From positions 513,400-577,399 of the forward strand of contig NZ_JAHTMR010000001.1 in assembly GCF_019200975.1 (NCBI RefSeq): 64,000 bases of DNA, in the 5' to 3' direction. This document shows, in pieces, positions 32,710 through 41,506 of this stretch. Origin of the DNA: Pseudomonas sp. PD9R (GTDB lineage: Bacteria; Pseudomonadota; Gammaproteobacteria; Pseudomonadales; Pseudomonadaceae). Numbering within the stretch: position 1 is the first letter of the stretch; every line of letters begins with the position of its first letter. Under the pieces are notes generated by a model, which searched no databases, was not told the origin of the DNA, and was given only the letters and a program-made list of their open reading frames with translations. The position numbers and the translations under genes are program-made.

Positions 32710-35142
32710 ATGATGGGTCACTACGAACTCGAAACAATGCCGGTCATCCGCGAGCTCAAGGGCTTCGATGCCCGCTCCGGCAACGCCCTCGAACGGCTGA
32801 TTTTCAATAACCGCCTGTGGGTGGTGCTGGCCTGCCTGATGGTGACGCTGGCGCTGAGCTACTTCGCGAGCACGCGGCTGACGCTCAATGCCAGCTTCGA
32901 AAAAATGATCCCGCAGAGCCAGCCCTTCATCAAAAACTACCTGGAAAACCGTCAGGCCCTGCGGGGTTTGGGCAACGCGGTACGGGTGGTGGTGGAGAGC
33001 AGCAACGGCGATATTTTCGATCCGCATTACCTGGACGCCTTGAAGGAAATCAACGACGAATTGTTCGTGACCCCAGGTGTTGACCGGGCGTGGATGAAGT
33101 CGCTGTGGACCCCGGCCGTGCGCTGGACGGAAGTCACCGAAGAGGGCTTCCAGGGCGGCCCGGTGATGCCCGACTCCTATGACGGTTCGGCGCAGAGCGT
33201 GCAGCAGTTGCGGCAGAACATTGCACGCTCGGGGATCGTCGGCAGCCTGATCGGCAACAACTTCAAATCGAGCATGATTTTCGTGCCGTTGCTGGAGAAA
33301 GACCCGGTCACCGGCGAGGGCATCGACTACCACCAGTTCTCGAAAACCCTCGAAGAAAAACTTCGCGACAAGTACGAGTTCGAAGGCAGCGTTCGCGTCG
33401 TGGGCGAAGAAGGCAAAGGCCCGATTAAGATCCGCGTGATCGGTTTCGCCAAACTGGTGGGCGACCTGATCGATGGCCTGATGCAGGTGATGTTGTACTT
33501 CGGTGCCGCCGCGTTGATTGCTACGGCGATCATCTTCTACTTCACCCGCTGCGTGCGCAGTACGGCGCTGGTGATTCTCTGCTCGGTCATTGCAGTGGTC
33601 TGGCAGTTGGGGCTGGTGGCACTGTTCGGCTTCGCGCTGGACCCGTTTTCGATCCTGGTGCCATTCCTGGTATTCGCCATCGGCGTGTCCCACGGCGCAC
33701 AGAAGATGAACGGGATCATGCAGGACGTCGGGCGTGGCACCCATCAACTGGTCGCCGCGCGTTACACCTTCCGCCGCTTGTTTTTGGCTGGCCTCACCGC
33801 GCTGTTGGCAGATGCCGTGGGCTTTGCGGTGTTGATGCTGATCGACATTCCGGTGATTCAAGACCTGGCGATCACCGCCAGCATTGGCGTCGCGGTGCTG
33901 ATCTTTACCAACCTGGTGCTGTTGCCAGTGTTGCTGTCGTACTGGGGCGTCAGTCGCAAGGCGGCCGAGCGCAGTTTGCGCGCCGAGAATAAAGAACTGC
34001 GCGGCAAAGGCATGGGCGCCGTCTGGAGTTTTCTCGACAAGTTCACCGAACGCCGCTGGGCCACGGTCGCGGTGGTGGTTTCAGCTGTGCTGGCGGTCGG
34101 CGGGATTGTCGTCAGCCATCACCTGAAGATCGGCGACCTCGACCCCGGCGCGCCGGAGCTGCGTTCCGACTCGCGTTACAACCGCGACAACGCTTACATC
34201 ACTGCCAACTATTCGCTGTCCAGCGACCAGTTCGCAATCATGCTCAAGACCCCGAGCGAAGGCTGCCTGAAGTACGAAAGCCTGGTGGAAGCCGATCGCC
34301 TGGGCTGGTTGTTGCAGCAGCAACCGGGGGTGCAAACCACGGTGTCGCTGGTCAATGCGGTGCGGCAGATTACTGCCGGTTCGTATGAGGGCAATCCGAA
34401 GTGGCTGACCATCGCCCGCAACCAGAACGTGCTGAACTATGGCGCGCAGCAGGCCTCGGTGAGCAGCCCCGACCTGTTCAACAACGATTGTTCGATGATG
34501 CCGATCGTGGCCTATCTCTCGGACCACAAGGCAGAAACTCTAGACCGCGTGGTGCAGGTGGCCGAAAATTTTGCACGCGAGCACAGCAATGGCGAACGCC
34601 AGTTCATGCTCGCCGCCGGCAGTGCCGGGATTGAAGCGGCGACCAACATTGTCGTGCGCGACGCCAACCGGACCATGCTGCTGTATGTGTATGGCGCGGT
34701 GATTGTGTTGTGCTTCATCACCTTCCGCAGCTGGCGCGCGGTGGTGGTGGCGGTGGTGCCGTTGATGCTGACTTCGATCCTTTGCGAAGCGTTGATGGTC
34801 TGGCTGGGCATGGGTGTGAAAGTTGCCACACTGCCGGTAATCGCCCTCGGTGTGGGGATCGGCGTGGACTACGCGCTGTACCTGTTGAGCGTGCAATTGG
34901 CGCAGCAACGTGCCGGGTTGTCGTTGACCGAGGCTTACCGCAACGCCGTTTCGTTTACCGGCAAAGTCGTGGCGCTGGTCGGCATCACCCTCGCCGCGGG
35001 CGTGATCACCTGGGCCTGGTCACCGATCAAGTTCCAGGCGGACATGGGCATCCTGCTGACGTTCATGTTCATCTGGAACATGGTTGGGGCACTGGTACTG
35101 ATCCCGGCGCTGTCGCATTTCCTGTTGCGCAAAGTGCGATAA
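32710..35142 (+). CDS. RND/MMPL-family transporter
   Basis: An 810-residue inner-membrane transporter with the MMPL/SSD layout: one N-terminal helix (about 38-58), a periplasmic domain (about 60-255), a bundle of helices (about 258-420) including GLVALFGFALDPFSILVPFLVFAIGVSHGAQ, a second single helix (about 455-475), a second periplasmic domain, and a last bundle (about 655-805) with LPVIALGVGIGVDYALYLLS. The repeated GVSHGAQ / GVGIGVDYALY motifs are typical. It would move a hydrophobic compound using the proton gradient. Paired with the preceding YCF48, DUF1329 and DUF1302 genes it forms a complete envelope transport path. It ends 15 bp before the REP array. Confidence 0.93.
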   Translation: MMGHYELETMPVIRELKGFDARSGNALERLIFNNRLWVVLACLMVTLALSYFASTRLTLNASFEKMIPQSQPFIKNYLENRQALRGLGNAVRVVVESSNGDIFDPHYLDALKEINDELFVTPGVDRAWMKSLWTPAVRWTEVTEEGFQGGPVMPDSYDGSAQSVQQLRQNIARSGIVGSLIGNNFKSSMIFVPLLEKDPVTGEGIDYHQFSKTLEEKLRDKYEFEGSVRVVGEEGKGPIKIRVIGFAKLVGDLIDGLMQVMLYFGAAALIATAIIFYFTRCVRSTALVILCSVIAVVWQLGLVALFGFALDPFSILVPFLVFAIGVSHGAQKMNGIMQDVGRGTHQLVAARYTFRRLFLAGLTALLADAVGFAVLMLIDIPVIQDLAITASIGVAVLIFTNLVLLPVLLSYWGVSRKAAERSLRAENKELRGKGMGAVWSFLDKFTERRWATVAVVVSAVLAVGGIVVSHHLKIGDLDPGAPELRSDSRYNRDNAYITANYSLSSDQFAIMLKTPSEGCLKYESLVEADRLGWLLQQQPGVQTTVSLVNAVRQITAGSYEGNPKWLTIARNQNVLNYGAQQASVSSPDLFNNDCSMMPIVAYLSDHKAETLDRVVQVAENFAREHSNGERQFMLAAGSAGIEAATNIVVRDANRTMLLYVYGAVIVLCFITFRSWRAVVVAVVPLMLTSILCEALMVWLGMGVKVATLPVIALGVGIGVDYALYLLSVQLAQQRAGLSLTEAYRNAVSFTGKVVALVGITLAAGVITWAWSPIKFQADMGILLTFMFIWNMVGALVLIPALSHFLLRKVR

Positions 35143-35156
35143 CCCAACACCACCCA

Positions 35157-36393
35157 TGCAGGAGCTGTCGAGTAAAACGAGGCTGCGATCTTTTGATTTT
35201 TTAAGATCAGGATCAAAAGATCGCAGCCTGCGGCAGCTCCTACACAGGAACGCGATCCGATGTAGGAGTTGTCGAGTGAAACGAGGCTGCGACCTGTTGA
35301 TTTTTTAAGATCAAGATCAAAAGATCGCAGCCTTCGGCAGCTCCTACACAGGAACGCGATCCGATGTAGGCGCTGTCGAGTGAAACGAGGCTGCGATCTT
35401 TTAATTTTTTAAGATCAGGATCAAAAGATCGCAGCCTGCGGCAGCTCCTACACAGTGAACGCAATCCGATGTAGGAGTTGTCGAGTGAAACGAGGCTGCG
35501 ATCTTTTGATTTTTTAAGATCAAGATCAAAAGATCGCAGCCTTCGGCAGCTCCTACACAGGAACGCAATCCGATGTAGGCGCTGTCGAGTAAAACGAGGC
35601 TGCGATCTTTTGATTTTTTAAGATCAGGATCAAAAGATCGCAGCCTGCGGCAGCTCCTACACAGTGAACGCAATCCGATGTAGGCGCTGTCGAGTGAAAC
35701 GAGGCTGCGACCTGTTGATTTTTTAAGATCAAGATCAAAAGATCGCAGCCTTCGGCAGCTCCTACACAGGAACGCGATCCGATGTAGGCGCTGTCGAGTG
35801 GAACGAGGCTGCGATCTTTTGATTTTTTAAGATCAGGATCAAAAGATCGTAGCCTGCGGCAGCTCCTACACAGTGAACGCAATCCGATGTAGGCGCTGTC
35901 GAGTGAAACGAGGCTGCGATCTTTTGATTTTTTAAGATCAAGATCAAAAGATCGCAGCCTTCGGCAGCTCCTACACAGGAACGCGATCCGATGTAGGCGC
36001 TGTCGAGTGAAACGAGGCTGCGATCTTTTGATTTTTTAAGATCAAGATCAAAAGATCGCAGCCTGCGGCAGCTCCTACACAGTGAACGCAATCCGATGTA
36101 GGCGCTGTCGAGTGAAACGAGGCTGCGATCTTTTGATTTTTTAAGATCAGGATCAAAAGATCGCAGCCTGCGGCAGCTCCTACACAGTGAACGCAATCCG
36201 ATGTAGAAGTTGTCGAGTGAAACGAGGCTGCGATCTTTTGATTTTTTAAGATCAAGATCAAAAGATCGCAGCCTGCGGCAGCTCCTACACAGGAACGCAA
36301 TCCGATGTAGGCGCTGTCGAGTGGAACGAGGCTGCGATCTTTTGATTTTTTAAGATCAGGATCAAAAGATCGTAGCCTGCGGCAGCTCCTACA
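35157..36393. repeat. Tandem array of 12 REP doublets (104-105 bp period)
   Basis: Twelve head-to-tail units start at 35157, 35261, 35365, 35470, 35574, 35679, 35783, 35888, 35992, 36097, 36202 and 36306. Each unit has a long left arm (TGTAGGCGCTGTCGAGTGAA type), a T-rich loop with AAGATCA, a short right arm (GATCGCAGCCTGCGGCAGC type) and a 16-17 bp linker of two kinds (CAGGAACGC or CAGTGAACGC). Units alternate in a two-unit pattern for most of the array, and shared rare changes link units 1/5, 2/6 and 7/12. It fills the space between the convergent MMPL and TonB-receptor genes. Short open frames in it are repeats of one another and not genes. Confidence 0.98.
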
Positions 36394-36426
36394 GGGATCA
36401 GGGTGTCGATGGATGACGTGTTTTGG

Positions 36427-38766
36427 TCAGAATCGGTAATTGAGCCCCAACGTCAACGAACGCTCCGGTGCGGGCTGCCGACCCCACGGGCTGGTGTCGA
36501 TGCCTCGGAAGTAATACTCGCGGTTGAACAGGTTGCTGACCCCGGCCGAGGCCGTCAGGACGCTGTGGTCCTGCAATTTGAATTCCCGTTCGAGCGCGGT
36601 GTTCCATACCCAGTACGCCGGAAGTTTGCCCACCGATGCAGTCTTGTCCTCGTCCCCGGAATTGGCGGCGTCGGTGTAGGCGCTGCTGACGAAGAGGCCA
36701 TCGAGGCTGTAGGTCCAGTGTTCGGCGAAGTGATAGCGGCCGTCGATGTTGAACTGGTTGCGCGAAGCGTACGGCACTTCGTTGTCATTGAATTCGCCGT
36801 TGCGCTGTTTGGCGTCGAGGTAGGCGTAGCTGGCGTGCAGGTCCAGATCGGGCAGGGCTGACGGGGTCCAGAAAATTTCGCTCTCGATCCCCTGATGACG
36901 GGTGCTGCCAAGGTTGACGAAGCGATCGATGGTGGCGTTGTAGACGATCTGATCACTGAAATCGATGCGGTACAGACCGACGTCCACGCGCAGACCTTGC
37001 CATGGCGTGTAGCGCACGCCGGTTTCATAGTTCCAGGCCAGTTCGGCACCGACGTCGCCTTCCTTGACGATCTGCGTCACTTGCGGCGGGCGCAGGGATT
37101 TTTGCGCGTTGGCGTAGACGAACCAGTCATCGCTGGCCTGGAAGCCGACGGTCAGGCCCGGCAACCACTCCTCGGATTTGTTTTCGTGTTCGAAGCCGGT
37201 GATGCCGTCGTCGTATTTCATTGTCGCGTTTTCGTAGCGCACGCCCGGCGTGATGGTCAGGCGGTTATCAAGCAGGCCGATGGCATTGTTGATGTAAAAC
37301 GCCTTGGCTTCGTCATCGAAGGTCCAGTCGCGAAACGGCGTGGTCCTACCCGTGGCGAGGCTTTCGCGGTTGACCTTGTAGTCGATGTCTTCACGCACGT
37401 ATCGCGCGCCCAGCAGCCAGGTCTGGCTGAGTGAGTTGCCGTCGATGCTCATGCTCAGCCGTGGCTCGCTGCTCCAGACCTTGAAGTCCCTTGGGCCGTC
37501 CTGTTTGGTCACCGCCGTGCCATCCGGCGTGAACGGCAAGCCAACCACAAAGTTGCGGTAGCTGTTGTGGGCGAAGTTGGTCCAGCTGAACTCCACCGAA
37601 TCGAACGGCCCCATCGCACCGAGTTGTTGGGTGTAGGTGCCCCAGACCCGGTCGGTGTCGCCTTCGAAGCGATCCAGCGGCCGGGTCGACTGGCGCGGGT
37701 CGTCTTTGTAGTCCTTGACGCTGAGGGCGCCGGCCAGATCCATGTCGGCCTGGTAATGCTGCACGCCGAAACTGAGGTCGCGGTCATCGTCGATGTTCCA
37801 CTGGCCGCGCAGGCGATAGTTCTGGATGTCGCTGTCGGAGTGTTCGCGGGCGGTGTCGCCATTGAGGGTGTTGAGGTCCAGTTGCAGGCCGAAATTGTCG
37901 GTCAGGTAACCGCCGGTGCCCAGGTAGGTGTCCCACAGTTGGTGGCCGCCGGCGTTGAAGGTCGTGCGTTCCTGCAAAGTGGTTTCCCACGTCTTGGGGA
38001 TCGGTTTGCTGATGAAGTTGATCACGCCGCCGACGTTGTTCGGGCCGTATTGCACGGCTGCGCCGCCGCGCACCACGTCGATGCGGTCGACGGTGGCCAG
38101 GGTCACCGGGAACAGCGACAAACCAGTCTGGCCGTAAGGCGCGAGGGCCAGGGGAATACCGTCGGACAAGGCCTGAACCCGGCCGCTGCGGCTTTCATAC
38201 AAACCGCGCACGGAAATTTGCGGCAGGGCACCGGTGCCGGTTTCGTCGAAGATTTTCACGCTGGGCACGCGTTGCAATGCATCGTCGACGCTGCGCACGC
38301 TGGCTTTGTGCAGGTCTGCGTCTTTGACCATTGAGCGGCTGCCGGGGTAGGTGAGGATTTCCGGGTCGGTGGCACCACCCAGCACATCGCCGCGAATCAC
38401 CATCGGTGCGATGTACTCGACTTCGGCAGGCTTGGCGGCTGCGGGTGCCTGCTCTGATGCGGGGACAATGATGAACGTATGCTCATCGCGAACCTGCGAT
38501 TGCAGGCCGCTGTGATCGAGCAATTGCGACAACGCCTGCTCCGGCGTGTAGCTACCCTTGAGCGGCTGAGTGGTCTTGCCCACCGTGATGTCACTGGCAA
38601 AGATGATTTGCACCGACGATTGCCGCGCCAGGGTGTTGAGCGCCTTGTCCAGGCGGGTACCGGGCAGGTCAAGTTCGACCTGTTCCTGTGCTTGGGCGGG
38701 TGCCGCAAGGGCGAGCAACAGGCTGGTGGCGAGGGCGGACAATGGCAAGTGCCGGCGGTGCTTCAT
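36427..38766 (-). CDS. TonB-dependent siderophore receptor with signalling domain (FecA/PupB type)
   Basis: A 779-residue outer-membrane receptor. A signal peptide (to AQA-Q) is followed by an STN/secretin-type signalling domain (about 27-110: LDKALNTLARQSSVQIIFASD, LSQLLDHSGL), then the plug (about 140-270, with VRGLYESRSGRVQALSDGIPL and DRIDVVRGGAAVQYGPNNVGGVINF), then a barrel ending in LGLNYRF. The STN domain shows that it signals through the adjacent FecR-like protein to the FecI-like sigma factor. The ligand is a ferric chelate; its identity (citrate or a foreign siderophore) cannot be told from sequence alone. Confidence 0.94.
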   Translation of the reverse strand: MKHRRHLPLSALATSLLLALAAPAQAQEQVELDLPGTRLDKALNTLARQSSVQIIFASDITVGKTTQPLKGSYTPEQALSQLLDHSGLQSQVRDEHTFIIVPASEQAPAAAKPAEVEYIAPMVIRGDVLGGATDPEILTYPGSRSMVKDADLHKASVRSVDDALQRVPSVKIFDETGTGALPQISVRGLYESRSGRVQALSDGIPLALAPYGQTGLSLFPVTLATVDRIDVVRGGAAVQYGPNNVGGVINFISKPIPKTWETTLQERTTFNAGGHQLWDTYLGTGGYLTDNFGLQLDLNTLNGDTAREHSDSDIQNYRLRGQWNIDDDRDLSFGVQHYQADMDLAGALSVKDYKDDPRQSTRPLDRFEGDTDRVWGTYTQQLGAMGPFDSVEFSWTNFAHNSYRNFVVGLPFTPDGTAVTKQDGPRDFKVWSSEPRLSMSIDGNSLSQTWLLGARYVREDIDYKVNRESLATGRTTPFRDWTFDDEAKAFYINNAIGLLDNRLTITPGVRYENATMKYDDGITGFEHENKSEEWLPGLTVGFQASDDWFVYANAQKSLRPPQVTQIVKEGDVGAELAWNYETGVRYTPWQGLRVDVGLYRIDFSDQIVYNATIDRFVNLGSTRHQGIESEIFWTPSALPDLDLHASYAYLDAKQRNGEFNDNEVPYASRNQFNIDGRYHFAEHWTYSLDGLFVSSAYTDAANSGDEDKTASVGKLPAYWVWNTALEREFKLQDHSVLTASAGVSNLFNREYYFRGIDTSPWGRQPAPERSLTLGLNYRF

Positions 38767-38843
38767 GGACGGTGTTCCTTGGAAAGTGAGAGCTGTACCT
38801 ACTAGCCGCCACGAGCGTCGGAAAACCCTACCCCTGATTGAAA

Positions 38844-39680
38844 TTATTTTTTTGCAGCCTTGCGCCGTATATGAAGGGTGCCATCGAACTCGGCATTGAG
38901 ACTCACTGGCAGGATGCTCGGCAGCAGATTCAGCAGGTCTTCAACGTTACGGTTGTCGAACACGCCACTGATCGGCAGGCTGGCCAGTTTCGGGTCGTCA
39001 AGCACGATCGATGGCTTGCGGTAGCGCTGGATCTGCGTCAGTGCCTCGGCCAGCGGCGTGTGGTCGAAAATCAGTCGGCTGTCTTTCCAGGCTATGGCTG
39101 CATCGGCGTCGACGGCTGTCGGTGGCTGCAGCAGGTTTTTTCGCACGTCGACCTGCTGGCCCGGAACGAGCTGCACGGTGTGCCTGGCTTCGGTAGTGTC
39201 GTTGACGCTGACGGCACCACGCACCAGGGTCACACGCACGGCGCCCTCAAAATGGCTGACGCTGAACAGTGTGCCCAACACCTTGACTTGCGCCAAACCG
39301 GCATCGACCTGGAAGGGACGGACAAGGGTTTTCGACACATCGAACAATGCCTGCCCGGTTTGCAGTGCCACACGCCGCGAGCGTAGATGCCAGGCCACCG
39401 TCGCACGCGTGTCGCTGTCCAGGGTCATGCGGCTGCCATCGTCGAGTTTTACAACGCGACGCTCGCCGATGACGGTATGGAATTGCTCGGTCTGGTAGGC
39501 CGGGTCGATCCACGCCAGCCCCGCGCCAAGCACTAGCAGCAGCACCGCAGCCCCGAGTGCCTTGTGTGACTTGCGCGGGGTTGGGGTTGGCATCGGAAAG
39601 CGGTTGCGCAACTCTTCGCGGTGGCGCGTCAGTGCTTCTTCTTCGCGGGACAATGGCGAGGGGGCAGACGATTGGCTCAC
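38844..39680 (-). CDS. FecR-family anti-sigma/sigma regulator
   Basis: A 278-residue inner-membrane signalling protein. The cytoplasmic N-terminus (LSREEEALTRHREEL) is followed by one transmembrane helix (about 41-58, ALGAAVLLLVLGAGLAWI). The periplasmic FecR domain then contains GERRVVKLDDGSRMTLDSDTRATV, with the C-terminal STN-binding region at about 200-270. It relays the signal from the TonB receptor to the sigma factor. Its start overlaps the end of the fecI-like gene by 4 bp, indicating coupling; the receptor gene follows after 77 bp. Confidence 0.93.
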   Translation of the reverse strand: MSQSSAPSPLSREEEALTRHREELRNRFPMPTPTPRKSHKALGAAVLLLVLGAGLAWIDPAYQTEQFHTVIGERRVVKLDDGSRMTLDSDTRATVAWHLRSRRVALQTGQALFDVSKTLVRPFQVDAGLAQVKVLGTLFSVSHFEGAVRVTLVRGAVSVNDTTEARHTVQLVPGQQVDVRKNLLQPPTAVDADAAIAWKDSRLIFDHTPLAEALTQIQRYRKPSIVLDDPKLASLPISGVFDNRNVEDLLNLLPSILPVSLNAEFDGTLHIRRKAAKK

Positions 39681-40216
39681 TGGGCAGGCTCCATGTCATC
39701 AAGCGTCGTGCGATCAAGGTGCGCGCGGCAGGCAGCCAGGCCCAGGCGCAGGTGTTTTTCCACGGTCTTCAAGGAAATGCCCATTCGCACAGCCACTTCA
39801 GCCTGAGGCAACTCATGGATTTTATGCATGACAAAAACCATCTGGCAGCGCGCCGGCAGTTGGGCGATGGCCTGGGCCAGGCGATCGAACTCCCGGGCCG
39901 CTTCATAGTGCTGCGCCGGCAAGGGCGCTTCGCACGCCGCGTCGGGCAATTCCGGTAACGCCACCACCCAGGCCTGACGCCGGCGCTCGCTACGATAACG
40001 GCTCACGGCTTGATCATGGGAAATCTTGCGCAGCAATGCCAGGGGCGTATGGACGTTATCCTTTTCGCGTTTCTCCAGCAATTGCACGCAGACGTCGTGC
40101 ACCACCTCGCGGGCAAAACCCCGATCGCCGAAACGCCGACGCACATGGTCGACCAGCTCGTCGTAATGACGCACCAGGGTGCTGATCAGCGATGGTTTGA
40201 CCGGGTCGAAGGGCAT
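39677..40216 (-). CDS. ECF sigma factor, FecI-like
   Basis: A 179-residue sigma-70 of the iron-starvation ECF group. Region 2 is HYDELVDHVRRRFGDRGFAREVVHDVCVQLLE, and region 4 is LPARCQMVFVMHKIHELPQAEVAVRMGISLKTVEKHL with its helix-turn-helix. It should direct RNA polymerase to the receptor gene when the receptor is loaded with its iron chelate. A Fur-box-like palindrome lies 38 bp before the start codon, so the gene is expected to be shut off in iron-replete cells. Confidence 0.94.
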   Translation of the reverse strand: MPFDPVKPSLISTLVRHYDELVDHVRRRFGDRGFAREVVHDVCVQLLEKREKDNVHTPLALLRKISHDQAVSRYRSERRRQAWVVALPELPDAACEAPLPAQHYEAAREFDRLAQAIAQLPARCQMVFVMHKIHELPQAEVAVRMGISLKTVEKHLRLGLAACRAHLDRTTLDDMEPAQ

Positions 40217-40253
40217 GACAGACCTGAGGCGAGGCAGAGCGACAGCAAATATA

Positions 40254-40272
40254 AATGAGAAGTCTTTTCATT
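40254..40272. promoter_or_regulatory. Fur box upstream of the fecI-like gene
   Basis: AATGAGAAG-T-CTTTTCATT is a 19-bp palindrome with 8 of 9 arm positions matching, and it resembles the Fur consensus (GATAATGATAATCATTATC). It lies 38 bp upstream of the sigma-factor start codon. Confidence 0.8.
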
Positions 40273-40391
40273 CATAGCCTAAAAATACGGTCTGATTGGC
40301 ACGGCCAGGATCGCAATGCCTGCATGGACAGAATGGTGGCGATTTAGTAGCCTTCCGCGCTTTCCATGATCCACGCCCTTCAAGGACGAAC

Positions 40392-41450
40392 ATGTTGGCA
40401 CTCCATTTTGGCTCGTTGCGCGCCTTTGCCACGGTCGCGCTGTTTTCTGCTTTGCTTGGCGGTTGCACTATCAATGGCACTTATCCCGATGCCGCCGAGC
40501 CAGACGCCGCCAAGCTGCGTTTTATCAGTAATACCCAAAACGCAACGCTCGATTACTTCGATGCTGCGCACTGTGATGGCCAGACCACAGGCCCCCTCAA
40601 CAACCTGTTCACCAGCCAAAGCCAGCGCCGGGTCGGCATGAGTGTCGCGCCGCCGGCCGATGCCAAGGGCTACCTGGAAATCAAGCTCAAACCCGACCAG
40701 GATACTTTTCTGCGTACCCAGACTCTGGGCGGCTATTCGGTATGTGGCACCGGGTTTAACCTCACGCCGCAACGGGGTGCGGAGTACGAAGTGACCCTGA
40801 GTGCCGGGGGCGGATATTGCAAAACGACGTTGCACCGCGTGCAACGTGTCGATGGCAAGGATGTACGCACGCCGATGTTGCTGGACCGCAATGGCGTCGC
40901 GGCCTGCGTAGGTCGTAACGCGATATTCCCGAAATTGCCGGACGCATTGCCGGATACACCGCGTCGCGTGACGTTGATCAATCAAATCATCGATAGCTCC
41001 GTGATTGCCTCGATGAAGCCCGATCCGGCCAAGGCTACCCGTTCGACCCCGGAACACCTCGACCAGTTGATCGCCGAGCGCAAGGCGAAACTCGGCTTCA
41101 CGCTACCGGACGACTATTGGGCGCTGTATCGCCAGAATCTGATTGCCTTTGAAGACGAAATGGCCGGGAAAAAAGGCGAGACACTCAAGCGTTACACCGC
41201 CGAATACCGCGTGCGCCTGCAACGACTCGACGATCAGCAATTGGAGCAATGGGCCTTGCCGGAAGACAAATGGGCCAAACCTGCCAATGCGGCAGCATTC
41301 GCCGAATACAAGGCGATGGCGATTTACTACTTCCAGATCAGCAACCGTTTGACGATTGAAACCGTCGGTAACCATCTGGAGCGAATGGCGAAAATGGATG
41401 AGCAATACGGGGTGTGCGCACGATTTTCGGATTGCTGGAAGCGCGCCTGA
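40392..41450 (+). CDS. Lipoprotein of unknown function
   Basis: A 352-residue protein with signal MLALHFGSLRAFATVALFSA and lipobox LLGGC (Cys at about 24), so membrane-anchored. The first half contains six scattered Cys (HCDGQ, VCGTG, YCKTT, ACVGR) and a beta-rich pattern; the second half is helical and charged (STPEHLDQLIAERKAKLGF, YTAEYRVRLQRLDDQQLEQW) and ends FSDCWKRA. I do not recognise the family. ATG at 40392 has AAGGA six bases upstream; an open TTG extension lacks a site. It faces away from the fecI gene, so the 175-bp gap holds both promoters. Confidence 0.85.
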   Translation: MLALHFGSLRAFATVALFSALLGGCTINGTYPDAAEPDAAKLRFISNTQNATLDYFDAAHCDGQTTGPLNNLFTSQSQRRVGMSVAPPADAKGYLEIKLKPDQDTFLRTQTLGGYSVCGTGFNLTPQRGAEYEVTLSAGGGYCKTTLHRVQRVDGKDVRTPMLLDRNGVAACVGRNAIFPKLPDALPDTPRRVTLINQIIDSSVIASMKPDPAKATRSTPEHLDQLIAERKAKLGFTLPDDYWALYRQNLIAFEDEMAGKKGETLKRYTAEYRVRLQRLDDQQLEQWALPEDKWAKPANAAAFAEYKAMAIYYFQISNRLTIETVGNHLERMAKMDEQYGVCARFSDCWKRA

Positions 41451-41506
41451 CTGAACACCGACGTGCGATAAGAGGCGGCGCACAGTACTCGCCGCCTCAA
41501 CGGTCG

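Noticed and set aside
35240..36300. Several overlapping minus-strand open frames of 74-144 codons inside the REP array
   Set aside because: They are translations of the repeat unit itself (recurring CRSCRRLRSFD-like strings) with no ribosome sites.
35157..36393. CRISPR-like array of evenly spaced repeats
   Set aside because: The repeat unit is itself a long inverted repeat of REP type, the 'spacers' are near-identical 16-17 bp linkers and no cas genes are near.
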